Shown here one piece after another: positions 1 through 7,403 of a DNA stretch of 33,262 nt. Within the stretch, counting starts at the first letter, position 1. Each line of letters starts with the position of its first letter. The notes under the pieces are model-generated. The model had not been told where the DNA came from, ran no database searches, and saw nothing but the letters and a program-made list of their open reading frames with translations. The DNA is from Acetobacteraceae bacterium (GTDB lineage: Bacteria; Pseudomonadota; Alphaproteobacteria; Acetobacterales; Acetobacteraceae). The stretch spans positions 1 to 33,262 of the forward strand of contig JAIYCD010000100.1 of NCBI GenBank assembly GCA_027488195.1. Direction: 5' to 3'. A program made the position numbers and the translations under genes.

Positions 1-1
1 C

Positions 2-397
2 GACACCGCGGCCTATGTCTCCGTGGTGGCACGGCGGATCGGCGTCGGGCCGGACGAGGCGATCGACCTGCATCGGCACGATCACCTACGCCCGCTGGTG
101 GAAGCGATCATCCACCATGAATGCGCCGGGCTCGCCTATCCGGCCGCGGTGATCGATCGGGCCCTGACCCTGGCCGGCGTCCCGCCCGCGCCGCCCGTGA
201 CGCTGCGCGAGGTGGCGGCTGTCACCGGCACCGGCCGCGGCGCCGTGCTGGTGGGTGCGGCCGGCATCGCCACCGTGGTGGCGCAGGCGGCCCCCGCCAT
301 CCAGGCGCTGGGCACGCTGGCGCCTGCCGTCGCCATCGCGGTCATCGTCGCGGCCGTGGTGGGCGTCCTCGCCTGGCGGCTGCGGCGGCCGGCATGA
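2..397 (+). CDS. C-terminal part of phage lytic/structural protein (P5-like), cut by window edge
   Basis: The reading frame is open from base 2, so the gene starts outside the window. The visible 131 residues contain a stretch around HLRPLVEAIIHHE that I associate with the 'structural protein P5' type of prophage lytic transglycosylase-like proteins, in which a domain acting on peptidoglycan comes first. The final third is Ala/Val-rich and hydrophobic (about 35 residues) and ends in RLRRPA, which reads as one transmembrane helix with a basic tail. The catalytic part is not visible, so the enzymatic role is inferred from family resemblance. The stop overlaps the start of the next gene (ATGA), consistent with one late phage operon. 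Confidence 0.55.
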   Translation, partial: DTAAYVSVVARRIGVGPDEAIDLHRHDHLRPLVEAIIHHECAGLAYPAAVIDRALTLAGVPPAPPVTLREVAAVTGTGRGAVLVGAAGIATVVAQAAPAIQALGTLAPAVAIAVIVAAVVGVLAWRLRRPA

Positions 398-702
398 GTG
401 CCTTTGCCGCGGCCATGGACGCGCTGGCCGCGGATCCGAACATCGGCAAGGATTCGACGTTTCGCGCGGGCGGGATCGGGGTTCCGGTCCTGCTCCGCGT
501 GGTGCGCTCGGCGCCGGACAAGCTCGGCGATGCCTTCGGCACCAGCGTGATCCACGCCAGCGACGTGCTGACCGTCGCCATCGCCGTGCTGCCCGCGGTC
601 GATGCCGACGACACCTTCACCCTCGGTGCCGACACCCTGACCGTCCAGCACGCCGAGCGGGACGCCGCGGGCATCGCCTGGCGCGTCTTCTGCCGCCGAT
701 AG
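394..702 (+). CDS. Phage head-tail joining/head completion candidate
   Basis: This encodes 102 aa from an ATG that overlaps the preceding stop by four bases (ATGA), which fixes the start. The protein is small and soluble. An N-terminal MDALAADPNIG-like helix is followed by a beta-rich part with IGVPVLLRVV and a C-terminal TVQHAERDAAGIAWRVF segment. Size, fold pattern and position just before the tail genes fit the small head-tail joining (neck) proteins of siphophages, which close the filled head and receive the tail. No sequence motif proves this, so the role is inferred from context. Confidence 0.5.
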   Translation: MSAFAAAMDALAADPNIGKDSTFRAGGIGVPVLLRVVRSAPDKLGDAFGTSVIHASDVLTVAIAVLPAVDADDTFTLGADTLTVQHAERDAAGIAWRVFCRR

Positions 703-712
703 GAGCACCGCC

Positions 713-1012
713 ATGATCGACCCGGAGCGCATCGGCGGCATCGTGGGCGAGGCATTGCTCGCCGGCGCCCTGGGCGCGCTCGGGGCGATGGCGCGCTTCT
801 CGTCCACCGACCGGCCGCTGCTGACCCGCGCCTATCTGCTGCACGCGCTGGCCGGCGGCAGCCTCGGCACCGGTGCTTGGCTCATCGCCCATGCCTTCGA
901 GCTTGATGGCTGGTGGCTGTTCGCCGTGGCGTGGCTCGCCGGTACCCTCGGCTACGCGGCACTGCATGACCTGCTGCTGCGGATAATCAGCCGCAAATTC
1001 GGCGGGCGCTGA
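713..1012 (+). CDS. Small phage membrane protein, holin-like
   Basis: The product is 99 aa and starts at an ATG preceded by a GGAG ribosome site about seven bases upstream. It has three hydrophobic stretches: residues about 8-27 (GGIVGEALLAGALGALGAMA), 42-62 and 67-88. The tail is short and basic (RIISRKFGGR). A small protein with two or three membrane spans next to a lytic protein gene is the usual picture of a holin, which opens the inner membrane so that the lytic enzyme reaches the wall. Holins share little sequence, so this is a structural and positional call. It could also be a membrane-anchored tail assembly protein. Confidence 0.5.
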   Translation: MIDPERIGGIVGEALLAGALGALGAMARFSSTDRPLLTRAYLLHALAGGSLGTGAWLIAHAFELDGWWLFAVAWLAGTLGYAALHDLLLRIISRKFGGR

Positions 1013-1015
1013 TCC

Positions 1016-1741
1016 ATGCGCCTCGGGGCCAGCATCATCGGCGACCTGCGCAAGGTACTGGCCGACGAGGTGCGGGCCGGTGAGCGCGCGGCGATGACTG
1101 CGATCCGTGCCGAGACCGAGCAGGTGAAGGCCGATCTGCGCCGGCAGGTCACCACCGCCTTCTCGGGGAATGCGCGCGGCATCGCCAATGCCTGGCGATC
1201 GATGATCTTCCCGCGGAGCGGGCAGTCGCTGCGGCCGGCGGGGTTGGTTTTCACCAAGGTACCGAACGTCATCGACGCCTTCGAGCGTGGCGCGCTGATC
1301 CGCGCCAAGGGCGGCCGGAAGTTCCTGGCCATCCCGACCGGCTTCAACGCGGCGCGTGGGCGCCGTGGGCGCGGCGAGAAGGGCATGCGCGTGACGCCGT
1401 CCCAGATGGTCGCCTCGGGCCAGGCCTTTCTGCGGCCCTTCAAGTCGGGCCGCGGCTTCGTGTGGTGCCTGCCGCTACGCCAGGGCGAGCAGACCGGGCG
1501 GCGCCGCCGCACGCGGCTGGTAGCGGGCGGCGTGACGGAAGTCGGCACGGCCAACCGCAAGGGCCGCGAGGCTTGGGCGCGCGGCCTGCTGGAACAGGGA
1601 ATGGTGCCCATGTTTCTCCTGCTACCCCAGGTGAAGCTCGCCAAGCGGCTCGACGTGCGCGGCGCGGCTGAGCGTGGGCTGCGTAGGCTCCCGGCACGGT
1701 TCGTGGCGGCCTGGGAACGTGAAAGCGGGAGGGCGGCATGA
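1016..1741 (+). CDS. Phage minor tail/neck protein, DUF6441-like
   Basis: This 241-aa protein has an N-terminal helical part (MRLGASIIGDLRKVLADEV and following, residues 1-50) rich in charged residues. The middle is basic and Gly-rich (about 95-125, FLAIPTGFNAARGRRGRG), and residues about 190-235 repeat Arg/Leu-rich helices. The layout resembles the DUF6441 phage proteins found between head-completion and tail-terminator genes in proteobacterial prophages. Their biochemical role is not known. The gene starts three bases after the previous stop and overlaps the next start by four bases, so it is translated with its neighbours. Confidence 0.55.
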   Translation: MRLGASIIGDLRKVLADEVRAGERAAMTAIRAETEQVKADLRRQVTTAFSGNARGIANAWRSMIFPRSGQSLRPAGLVFTKVPNVIDAFERGALIRAKGGRKFLAIPTGFNAARGRRGRGEKGMRVTPSQMVASGQAFLRPFKSGRGFVWCLPLRQGEQTGRRRRTRLVAGGVTEVGTANRKGREAWARGLLEQGMVPMFLLLPQVKLAKRLDVRGAAERGLRRLPARFVAAWERESGRAA

Positions 1742-2184
1742 GCGCGCGGGAGACTGCCATCGCGGCGCTGCACAGCCGGCTCGTTACGTCGCTCGCCGTT
1801 CGGATCCCGGCGCCGCTGGTGCTGCGGGGCGAGACCATCCCGCAGCGCATCCCGCCCGGTGGCCTGGTCGTGGTCCGCGACGGCGAGACGGTGGAGGAGA
1901 CGCCCATCCTCTCGCCGCTCGCCTGGCAAATCGAGCATCGTGCCGAGGTCGAGATCACCGTCGCTGGCGCCACCCCCGCCGCCCGCAACACCCTGCTTGA
2001 TGCGCTGCTGGTGGATGTCGCTACCGTCATCGCCGCCAACCGCACCCTCGGCGGCGCCGTCGAATGGGCGCAGCCCGGCAGTGCGTCGTTCGAGGATGTC
2101 GAGTTCGAGGGCGCCGCCGCGGCTCGCGCCGCCGCCATCCCCGTCGCCCTCTGGTTCACCGTCGCCGGCTCGCCGCTGGCCTGA
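1738..2184 (+). CDS. Phage tail terminator-like protein
   Basis: The 148-aa product begins at an ATG overlapping the previous stop (ATGA). It starts with a helix (RETAIAALHSRL) followed by beta strands, then a segment rich in Ala/Thr around TVIAANRTLGG, and ends WFTVAGSPLA. Length and helix-then-sheet pattern match tail terminator (lambda gpU-like) or minor tail proteins. These form the ring that stops tail-tube growth and joins the tail to the head. Its place directly before the tail tube gene supports this. Related prophage genes are often given unrelated database names, so the function is inferred from position. Confidence 0.5.
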   Translation: MSARETAIAALHSRLVTSLAVRIPAPLVLRGETIPQRIPPGGLVVVRDGETVEETPILSPLAWQIEHRAEVEITVAGATPAARNTLLDALLVDVATVIAANRTLGGAVEWAQPGSASFEDVEFEGAAAARAAAIPVALWFTVAGSPLA

Positions 2185-2205
2185 TCCCCTTCCAGGAGAA
2201 AGCCC

Positions 2206-3159
2206 ATGCCCCGTGCCATCGGCGCGAACTGCCGCCTGCTCATGCTGCCCGAAACCACCTACGGCACCGCGCCGGGCAGCAACTGGCGGCGCATGCCATT
2301 CCTGTCCTGCGACCTCGGCGCGGAGCAGCCACTGCTGGACGCCGATGTCATCGGCGTCGGCAGCAACCGCGATCCGGCCGCGCCTTTCCTGGACACAATC
2401 ACGGTCGCCGGCCAGGCGGTGGTGCCGGTGGACCTGATCAACATCGGCCACTGGCTACGGCTGCTGCTGGGCCCGCCGACCGCCACCGGCACGACAAACT
2501 TCATCCACACCTTTGCCTCGGGCGCGGCGGCGCTGCCGAGCAACGCGATGGAGATCGGCTATCCGGACGTGCCGTCCTTCGACGTGTGCACCGGCGTCCG
2601 TGCCGACACGCTGGAGATGGACTTCACGCCGACCGGCGCGGCAACGGCGACCTTCGGGCTGCTTGGCCAAGGCTCGGTCCGCACGGGAGCGACGTCGGGC
2701 GGCACGCCGACCAGCGCGGCCTACACGGCCTTCAACAAAGCGCAGGGAAGCATCACGCGGAGCGGGTCGGCGCTGGCGCAGGTCACTGGCGCGCGGCTCA
2801 CCTACGCCAACGGCATGGAAGCCGTGCGCACCATTCGCGCCGATCGCCGCGTTGAGGGCGTGGATCCTGGCATCGCACGCTGCACCGGCCAGATCACCGT
2901 GCGCTTCGAGAACACCACGCTGCTCGCCCAGGCGCAGGCCGGGACCTCGGCGGAGTTCGCGCTGGCCTTCACGATCGATGCGAACCGCAGCCTGACGATA
3001 ACGCTGCATGAGGTCTATCTCGCACTGGCCAAAACCCCGATCGAGGGGCCGGCGGGCGTGGAGGCCAGCTTCGATTTCCGAGCCGCTTTCAACGCGACGG
3101 CGACGCGGATGATGACGGCGGTGCTGCGGAACCAGCAGGCTGGTACGGAGTATGCGTGA
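2206..3159 (+). CDS. Phage major tail tube protein
   Basis: This 317-aa protein has an AGGAG ribosome site about seven bases before its ATG. The N-terminus (about 1-35, CRLLMLPETTYGTAPG) and the body of alternating polar/hydrophobic beta strands with Thr/Gly/Ala-rich loops are typical of siphophage tail tube subunits. The C-terminal half contains MEAVRTIRADRRVEGVDPG and ends with a short helix and strand. Subunits stack in rings around the tape measure protein to form the DNA channel. It lies after the terminator candidate, as expected. In a standard tail operon the chaperone gene would follow at once, but here an antisense toxin-antitoxin pair is interposed. Confidence 0.75.
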   Translation: MPRAIGANCRLLMLPETTYGTAPGSNWRRMPFLSCDLGAEQPLLDADVIGVGSNRDPAAPFLDTITVAGQAVVPVDLINIGHWLRLLLGPPTATGTTNFIHTFASGAAALPSNAMEIGYPDVPSFDVCTGVRADTLEMDFTPTGAATATFGLLGQGSVRTGATSGGTPTSAAYTAFNKAQGSITRSGSALAQVTGARLTYANGMEAVRTIRADRRVEGVDPGIARCTGQITVRFENTTLLAQAQAGTSAEFALAFTIDANRSLTITLHEVYLALAKTPIEGPAGVEASFDFRAAFNATATRMMTAVLRNQQAGTEYA

Positions 3160-3162
3160 GCC

Positions 3163-3483
3163 TTAATGGTCCGTCAGGCTGGCCAGAAGTGTTTCGAGGT
3201 GCCGTTTGCCATAGAGGATGCGCATGATTCGCGCCCGCGGCAGGCCCTCGGCCCGATACACTACGAGGTAGTCAAAGACGGGGATCACCAGAAATCGGAA
3301 CTGATCGGGCGCCAAATCCGGCCGCCTGACGCCAATATCCGGAAACTCACCGATCCGCTGCGCGGCACGACGCACTGCATCGCGCATATCGGACGCCGCC
3401 TGCGGATTGTTCTGCTGAATCCAGAACAGGGCGTCTCGCAGATCCTCGCGCGCTTCAGGTGTGAGGACAGCCGGCTGGCTCAG
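3163..3483 (-). CDS. parE: ParE/RelE-type toxin (CTG start proposed)
   Basis: The protein is about 106 aa if it starts at CTG 3483-3481, whose TG overlaps the antitoxin stop in a four-base CTGA overlap. The first in-frame ATG (3387) gives only 74 aa and would remove the first helix (LTPEAREDLRDALFWIQ), which belongs to the ParE fold. No ATG, GTG or TTG lies in frame between that ATG and well inside the antitoxin gene, so a CTG start is the best explanation. Later features are the PDIGVRRPD loop, the FRFLVIPVFDYLVVYR strand pair and a C-terminal RILYGKRHLE segment, all typical of ParE. ParE toxins poison DNA gyrase; RelE relatives cleave mRNA. The sequence looks complete. Confidence 0.8.
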   Translation of the reverse strand: MSQPAVLTPEAREDLRDALFWIQQNNPQAASDMRDAVRRAAQRIGEFPDIGVRRPDLAPDQFRFLVIPVFDYLVVYRAEGLPRARIMRILYGKRHLETLLASLTDH

Positions 3484-3758
3484 CCTGCGTTGCGGCGGGC
3501 CGCCTCCTGGCCGGAGGCGCGGGCGCGCAGTTCCGCGTCCACTTCGGCGATCACATCATCGACCTCGTAGCAGCCTTTCTCGTCCGCCTCACGGCTGACG
3601 CGCTCCAGCATCCGCGTGAAAGCGTCGCGCTTTGATTCCTGGTCCTGCAGCAGGCGGAGCGCCGCGCGCATGACCTCACTCACATTGCCGTAGCGGCCTT
3701 TGGCCACACAGGTCTCGGCGAAGCCCTCGAGCTCCGGCGTCAGGCTCACATTGGGCAT
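3480..3758 (-). CDS. parD: ParD-type ribbon-helix-helix antitoxin
   Basis: This 92-aa protein starts at ATG 3758 with a strong GGGGAGG ribosome site five bases upstream. The N-terminus (MPNVSLTPELEGFAE) and the segment GRYGNVSEVMRAALRLLQ form the ribbon-helix-helix DNA-binding part of ParD/CopG antitoxins. The acidic C-terminal half (about 50-80, rich in Glu/Asp) is the part that usually wraps the toxin. The partner toxin gene follows with a four-base overlap. The ParD-ParE complex normally represses its own promoter, which must lie in the short stretch right of 3758. The pair is antisense to the flanking phage tail genes. Confidence 0.85.
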   Translation of the reverse strand: MPNVSLTPELEGFAETCVAKGRYGNVSEVMRAALRLLQDQESKRDAFTRMLERVSREADEKGCYEVDDVIAEVDAELRARASGQEAARRNAG

Positions 3759-3831
3759 CGCGGCCTCCCCTGCAGCAACCATGTCAGACTTTGACATGAC
3801 CGCACCCAATTTCAAGTCCGGAGACATCCGC

Positions 3832-4209
3832 ATGCTCACCCTCGACCTTCCCACCGAACCATACTGGCTCGACCTGCCGCGCGGCGTCCGCGTGGAGATC
3901 CGCCCCGTCACAACCGCCGTGATGGCCGCCGCCCAGGCCGGCTCCGCCCGTCGCCTCGGCGCGTTGCGGGCCGCGGAGGCCGACCTCGACCCCGACATGG
4001 CGCGCGGCCTGGCCTTCGCCTTCCTTGTCAAGGCGCTGGCCCGCCACGCCGTCACCGCCTGGGAGGGCGTGGGCGACGCTGCCGGCAAGCCACTGCCGCT
4101 CTCGCCTGAGGCGGTCGAGCGCCTCATGGACATGGACGAGATGGCCGCCGCCTTCTGGGACCGCGCCACAGGCCCGGTCGCCGCCGTGGCGCTGGAGGGA
4201 AACGGCTAA
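3832..4209 (+). CDS. Phage tail assembly chaperone, short (zero-frame) product
   Basis: The product is 125 aa. I chose ATG 3832 because it has a GGAG site about nine bases upstream and begins MLTLDLPTEPYWLDLP, the conserved beginning of this family; the in-frame ATG at 3781 lies in the region shared with the toxin-antitoxin promoter. The protein is helical, with RPVTTAVMAAAQAG, a hydrophobic ARGLAFAFLVKALARHAV segment (about 60-78) and an acidic end. The gene lies just before the tape measure gene, the position of lambda G, HK97 gp14 and similar chaperones that keep the tape measure soluble during tail assembly. Its last codons contain a slippery heptamer (4197-4203) that should allow a longer fused product. 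Confidence 0.75.
   Translation: MLTLDLPTEPYWLDLPRGVRVEIRPVTTAVMAAAQAGSARRLGALRAAEADLDPDMARGLAFAFLVKALARHAVTAWEGVGDAAGKPLPLSPEAVERLMDMDEMAAAFWDRATGPVAAVALEGNG
4197..4203 (+). promoter_or_regulatory. Programmed -1 ribosomal frameshift site (GGGAAAC)
   Basis: The zero-frame codons here are GAG GGA AAC GGC TAA, which contain G GGA AAC, a heptamer of the X XXY YYZ form three bases before the stop. The -1 frame is open from here to 4526. A perfect 7-bp stem (GGCCGAA, 4217-4223, with TTCGGCC, 4230-4236) begins 13 bases downstream, close to the spacing at which such structures stimulate slippage. The lambda G-T tail chaperone uses the near-identical GGGAAAG. Site, structure, open frame and gene position all agree. 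Actual frameshifting is not shown. Confidence 0.8.
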
Positions 4210-4526
4210 GGGCTCGGGCCGAATGGCATTTCGGCCAGGGCCCTGACTACTGCCGCGGCTGCGCGACCCTCGACCGCGACTGCGGTCTCGCCTGCCCCTA
4301 CGCCGCCCACGCCCCCACCAGCGTCGAGGGCGCCGCATGCTGGGCCGCCGGCACCACCTGCGCCACGGCGACCATGGCGGGCCTCGATCTCGACATGCCG
4401 GCCGCACTCGCCACCGCCCGCGAGATGGGCGCCATGGGCTGGGCCGCGGCCGAACTGCTGCTGGCCATGCGCATGGGTCTCGCCGCCGGCAGCGCCGCGC
4501 GCCGCACTGATCCCCCCGGGCCCTGA
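4203..4526 (+). CDS. -1 frame extension of the tail chaperone (T-like domain, Cys-rich)
   Basis: This frame has no ATG, GTG or TTG start until well inside it and no ribosome site of its own, so it fits translation as the tail of a fusion. The fused product is 124 zero-frame residues plus 107 new ones, 231 aa in all (3832-4203 then 4203-4526). The extension begins with an Arg-rich link and then has four cysteines (CRGCATLDRDCGLAC: CxxC, six residues, CxxxC) that could hold a metal ion. An Ala/Met-rich helix follows, ending ARRTDPPGP. In lambda the T domain binds tail tube subunits while G binds the tape measure; the same split is inferred here. The tape measure gene starts 29 bases after its stop. 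Confidence 0.7.
   Translation, partial: RLRARAEWHFGQGPDYCRGCATLDRDCGLACPYAAHAPTSVEGAACWAAGTTCATATMAGLDLDMPAALATAREMGAMGWAAAELLLAMRMGLAAGSAARRTDPPGP
4217..4236 (+). promoter_or_regulatory. Stem-loop downstream of the frameshift site
   Basis: A perfect inverted repeat of seven bases (GGCCGAA and TTCGGCC) encloses a six-base loop. It starts 13 bases after the slippery heptamer and lies within the -1 frame. Such hairpins slow the ribosome and raise -1 frameshifting. The structure is visible in the sequence; its effect is inferred. Confidence 0.6.
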
Positions 4527-4555
4527 CCATCCCACCAACGCCGGAGGCGTGACCA

Positions 4556-6712
4556 ATGGCTGACGCCACCCGCCGCGTCTCGGTCCGCCTGTCGCTGGAC
4601 GATGCCGCCCGCGTCAAGCAGGAGCTGCGCGAGGTCGGCGAGACCGGGAGCCGCAGCCTGGAGCGCATCCAGGGCGGCGCCGACCGCGCCTCCCGCGCGC
4701 TCGACCTGCTCGATGTTGCTGTCCGCGGCGTGCAGATCGCCGGCCTCGCCGCAGGCCTGCGCGCCGTGGTCGTGGCGGGCGACGCGCTCACCCAGTCCAT
4801 GGGACGGCTCAACACCGCGCTGGGTTCGGTGGAACGCGCCGGCGAGATCTACGACCGTCTCTATCGCGACAGCCTGCAGACCGGCGTCGCCGTGCGCGAG
4901 AGCGTCGACGCCTTCGCGCGCTTCTCGATCGCGGCGCGCGAGATCGGCGCCACCTCGGACCAGGTCGCCACGCTGGTGGGCGGCCTGCAGCGCATTGCCA
5001 TCGCGTCGGGCGCCTCGCAGCAGGAGATTGCTTCCAGCACCCAGCAGCTCGCCCAGGCGCTGGCCTCCGGCACGCTGCAGGGCGACGAGCTCCGCTCGAT
5101 CCTCGAGGGCCTGCCGACGCTGGCGCAGGCGCTGGCCCGCGAGCTCGGCGTTTCCATCGGCGAACTGCGCAAGCTCGGCTCCGAGGGCAAGCTCACCGCC
5201 GACACAGTGTTCCCGGCACTGCTGCGCGCGGTCGAGCGGCTGAATGGCGAGTTCGAACGGGCGCCGCTCTCCGTCGGCCGCGCCTTCGGCCAGCTCACCG
5301 CCGCCGCCGATCAGTTCCTGGCGCGGCTCGACCAGGCGATCGGGCTGTCCAACGCCCTGGCGCGTGCGCTGTCCGGCGCTGCCCGCGTGCTGGATGGCGT
5401 CCGCCGCGGCTCCGGGCTGCTGCTCCCCTCCGAGCAGGAGGCCGACCGTCGCGCCCAGGCCGAGGCCCTGCGCGCCCAGATCGCCCGCCTCGAGGCCGAG
5501 AGCGACGGCCGCGACAGCCTGCGCTCCCAGCCCCGTCGCGGCTCGATCCGCGGTGGCCTGGTCGGCGCGGCCCAGCAGCAGGCCGGCATCGACCGCGCCG
5601 CGCGCCTGGAGGAGCTGCGCCGGCAGTACCAGGAGCTGTCGGAGGAGATCACCCGCGGCGAGCAGGCCGCCGGCGAACGCCAGCGCACCGAGCAGGAGAG
5701 CGCCGCTGCCCAGGCAGCCGAGGCCCGCCGCCGCCGGACCGCGGCGGATGCCGAGGAACTGCGCAAGGCGCTCGACGACCGCTTTCGCATCAACAGCGAA
5801 TACGACGACCGCGTCCGCCGCCTGCGCGAGGCCGAGGCCGCGGGTGGCATCACCGCCGCCGATCGCACCCGGCTGGAAACGCTCGCCCTGCGGGAACGCG
5901 ACGAGGCGCTGCGCCGCATCGAGGGCACCACCCGGCGCGTGGCCGCCATCCCGCGCCCCGACCGCGAGGCCGAGCGCGAGATCAACGACATCATCCGCGA
6001 GCGCGAGCGGCTGATCCAGAACAACGAGAATGCGCAGGAGCGCTACACCCGGCGCCTCGAAACCCTCGGCCGCCTGGTCGAACGCTCCGAGCGCATCGGC
6101 CGGCCCATCCCCGACGAGACCGTCTCGCGCGAGGCCAATGCCGCGCTGGATGAGCTGGAGCGCAGTCAGCAGCGGGTCCAGCAGGCCACGGAGCGCACCA
6201 GCAACACGGCGCGGGAACTCGGCCTGACCTTCTCGTCGGCCTTCGAGGACGCGATCATCAAGGGCGAGAGCTTTTCGAAGGTGCTGCAGGGCATCCTGCA
6301 GGACATCGCCCGCATCGTGGTCCGGCGCACCATCACCGAACCGCTGGGCACGGCGGTGACCTCCAGCCTCAGTGGCTTTGACTTCGGCTCGATCTTCTCG
6401 GGGATCGGCTCGGCGCTGGGCGGGCTGTTCCGTGCTGAGGGCGGGCCGGTGGCGGGCGGCCAGCCCTACATCGTCGGCGAGCGCGGGCCCGAATGGTTCG
6501 TGCCGAACCGCAGCGGCACGGTGCTGCCCAACGGCATGGCGCCCGGTGGGCCAGTCATCAACCAGAGCATCACCATCGATGCGCGCGGCGCCGATGCCGG
6601 TGTCGAGGCGCGGCTGCGGGTGCTCTCGGCGCAGATCGTCCGCCAAGCGAGCGCGGCCACGCTCGACGCCATCCGCCGCGGCGGCAGCGCCACCTCCATC
6701 GTGCGGGGATAG
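4556..6712 (+). CDS. Phage tail tape measure protein
   Basis: This is the longest gene of the module, 718 aa. Residues about 60-245 match the tape measure domain (around AGDALTQSMGRLNTAL, ARFSIAAREIGATSDQV, LASGTLQGDELRSILEGLPTLAQAL). Residues about 285-560 are a long, highly charged coiled-coil stretch rich in Arg, Glu and Ala. The C-terminal part has hydrophobic and Gly-rich segments (SGIGSALGGLF) and GGQPYIVGERGPEWFVPNRSG, a motif typical of tape measure C-termini. The protein fills the tail tube during assembly and sets its length; at about 1.5 angstroms per residue this gives a tail near 100 nm (inference). It starts 29 bases after the chaperone extension, preceded by GGAGG. Confidence 0.9.
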   Translation: MADATRRVSVRLSLDDAARVKQELREVGETGSRSLERIQGGADRASRALDLLDVAVRGVQIAGLAAGLRAVVVAGDALTQSMGRLNTALGSVERAGEIYDRLYRDSLQTGVAVRESVDAFARFSIAAREIGATSDQVATLVGGLQRIAIASGASQQEIASSTQQLAQALASGTLQGDELRSILEGLPTLAQALARELGVSIGELRKLGSEGKLTADTVFPALLRAVERLNGEFERAPLSVGRAFGQLTAAADQFLARLDQAIGLSNALARALSGAARVLDGVRRGSGLLLPSEQEADRRAQAEALRAQIARLEAESDGRDSLRSQPRRGSIRGGLVGAAQQQAGIDRAARLEELRRQYQELSEEITRGEQAAGERQRTEQESAAAQAAEARRRRTAADAEELRKALDDRFRINSEYDDRVRRLREAEAAGGITAADRTRLETLALRERDEALRRIEGTTRRVAAIPRPDREAEREINDIIRERERLIQNNENAQERYTRRLETLGRLVERSERIGRPIPDETVSREANAALDELERSQQRVQQATERTSNTARELGLTFSSAFEDAIIKGESFSKVLQGILQDIARIVVRRTITEPLGTAVTSSLSGFDFGSIFSGIGSALGGLFRAEGGPVAGGQPYIVGERGPEWFVPNRSGTVLPNGMAPGGPVINQSITIDARGADAGVEARLRVLSAQIVRQASAATLDAIRRGGSATSIVRG

Positions 6713-6714
6713 CC

Positions 6715-7401
6715 ATGACGGAATACGCCTGGCCCGCCACGCTGCGGCCGTCGCGGCTGAGCTTCTACCTGCAGCACAACACTCTGCGCTTTGTCTCGCC
6801 GGTCACCCGCGCCACGCAGGTGCTCCGGCGGGAGGGCGCGCGCTGGGTGGCAGAGGCGAGCTTCGAACCGTTGGGGCGTGTACAGGCGGGCGTGATGGAC
6901 GGGCTGCTGGCGGCACTCGCCGGCTCCGCCAACACGGTGCGCATTTGGGATTGGCGGCGCGAGTACCGCACCGGCGATCCGCGCAGCCAGGGTGACGTGC
7001 CGACCGGGCCGTACCCCTTCTCGGACGCGACGATCTTCACGGACGGGACCGGGCTGGTGGTGGGGTCGGGCAATCCATCACTGGCGGCGGGTGCGCCGCG
7101 CGGGGCGCTGTCCATCGTCACCCAGGGCTGGTGGCCGAGCACGGTGGCAGTCGGCGCCGGCGACTACATCGGCCTCGGCGGCCGGCTCTACATCGCCACC
7201 GCCGCGGTCGCCGCCTCCGGCGCAGGCACCGCCACCATCGCCATCGCGCCGCCGCTGCGCGCCGCGGTAGTGGTGGGCGAGCCGCTGATCCTCTCCCTGC
7301 CGAGCGTGCCGATGCGGCTGGTCTCCGACGACGAGGCGGCGAACCCGACGCGGCCCGGCCCCTTCGCCGCCGTGACCATCCGCATGGAGGAGGCGCTTTA
7401 G
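6715..7401 (+). CDS. Phage distal tail protein, function unassigned
   Basis: The product is 228 aa, starting at ATG 6715 two bases after the tape measure stop. It begins YAWPATLRPSRLSFYLQ, is rich in beta strands and has a WDWRREYRTGDPRS segment (about residues 81-94). A Gly/Ala-rich middle (about 120-185) follows, and the end is PFAAVTIRMEEAL. In siphophages and gene transfer agents the gene after the tape measure encodes the distal tail protein that starts the tip, and this gene is in that position. I do not recognise a named domain with certainty. The stop is followed two bases later by the next start. Confidence 0.5.
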   Translation: MTEYAWPATLRPSRLSFYLQHNTLRFVSPVTRATQVLRREGARWVAEASFEPLGRVQAGVMDGLLAALAGSANTVRIWDWRREYRTGDPRSQGDVPTGPYPFSDATIFTDGTGLVVGSGNPSLAAGAPRGALSIVTQGWWPSTVAVGAGDYIGLGGRLYIATAAVAASGAGTATIAIAPPLRAAVVVGEPLILSLPSVPMRLVSDDEAANPTRPGPFAAVTIRMEEAL

Positions 7402-7403
7402 CC

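Noticed and set aside
3163-3387. Short 74-aa version of the ParE toxin
   Set aside because: It lacks the first helix of the fold; the CTG start that overlaps the antitoxin stop explains the full domain.
4298-6646. A 782-codon open frame antisense to the tape measure gene
   Set aside because: It is a shadow of high-GC codon use; the plus-strand frame has the domain motifs, ribosome site and operon position.
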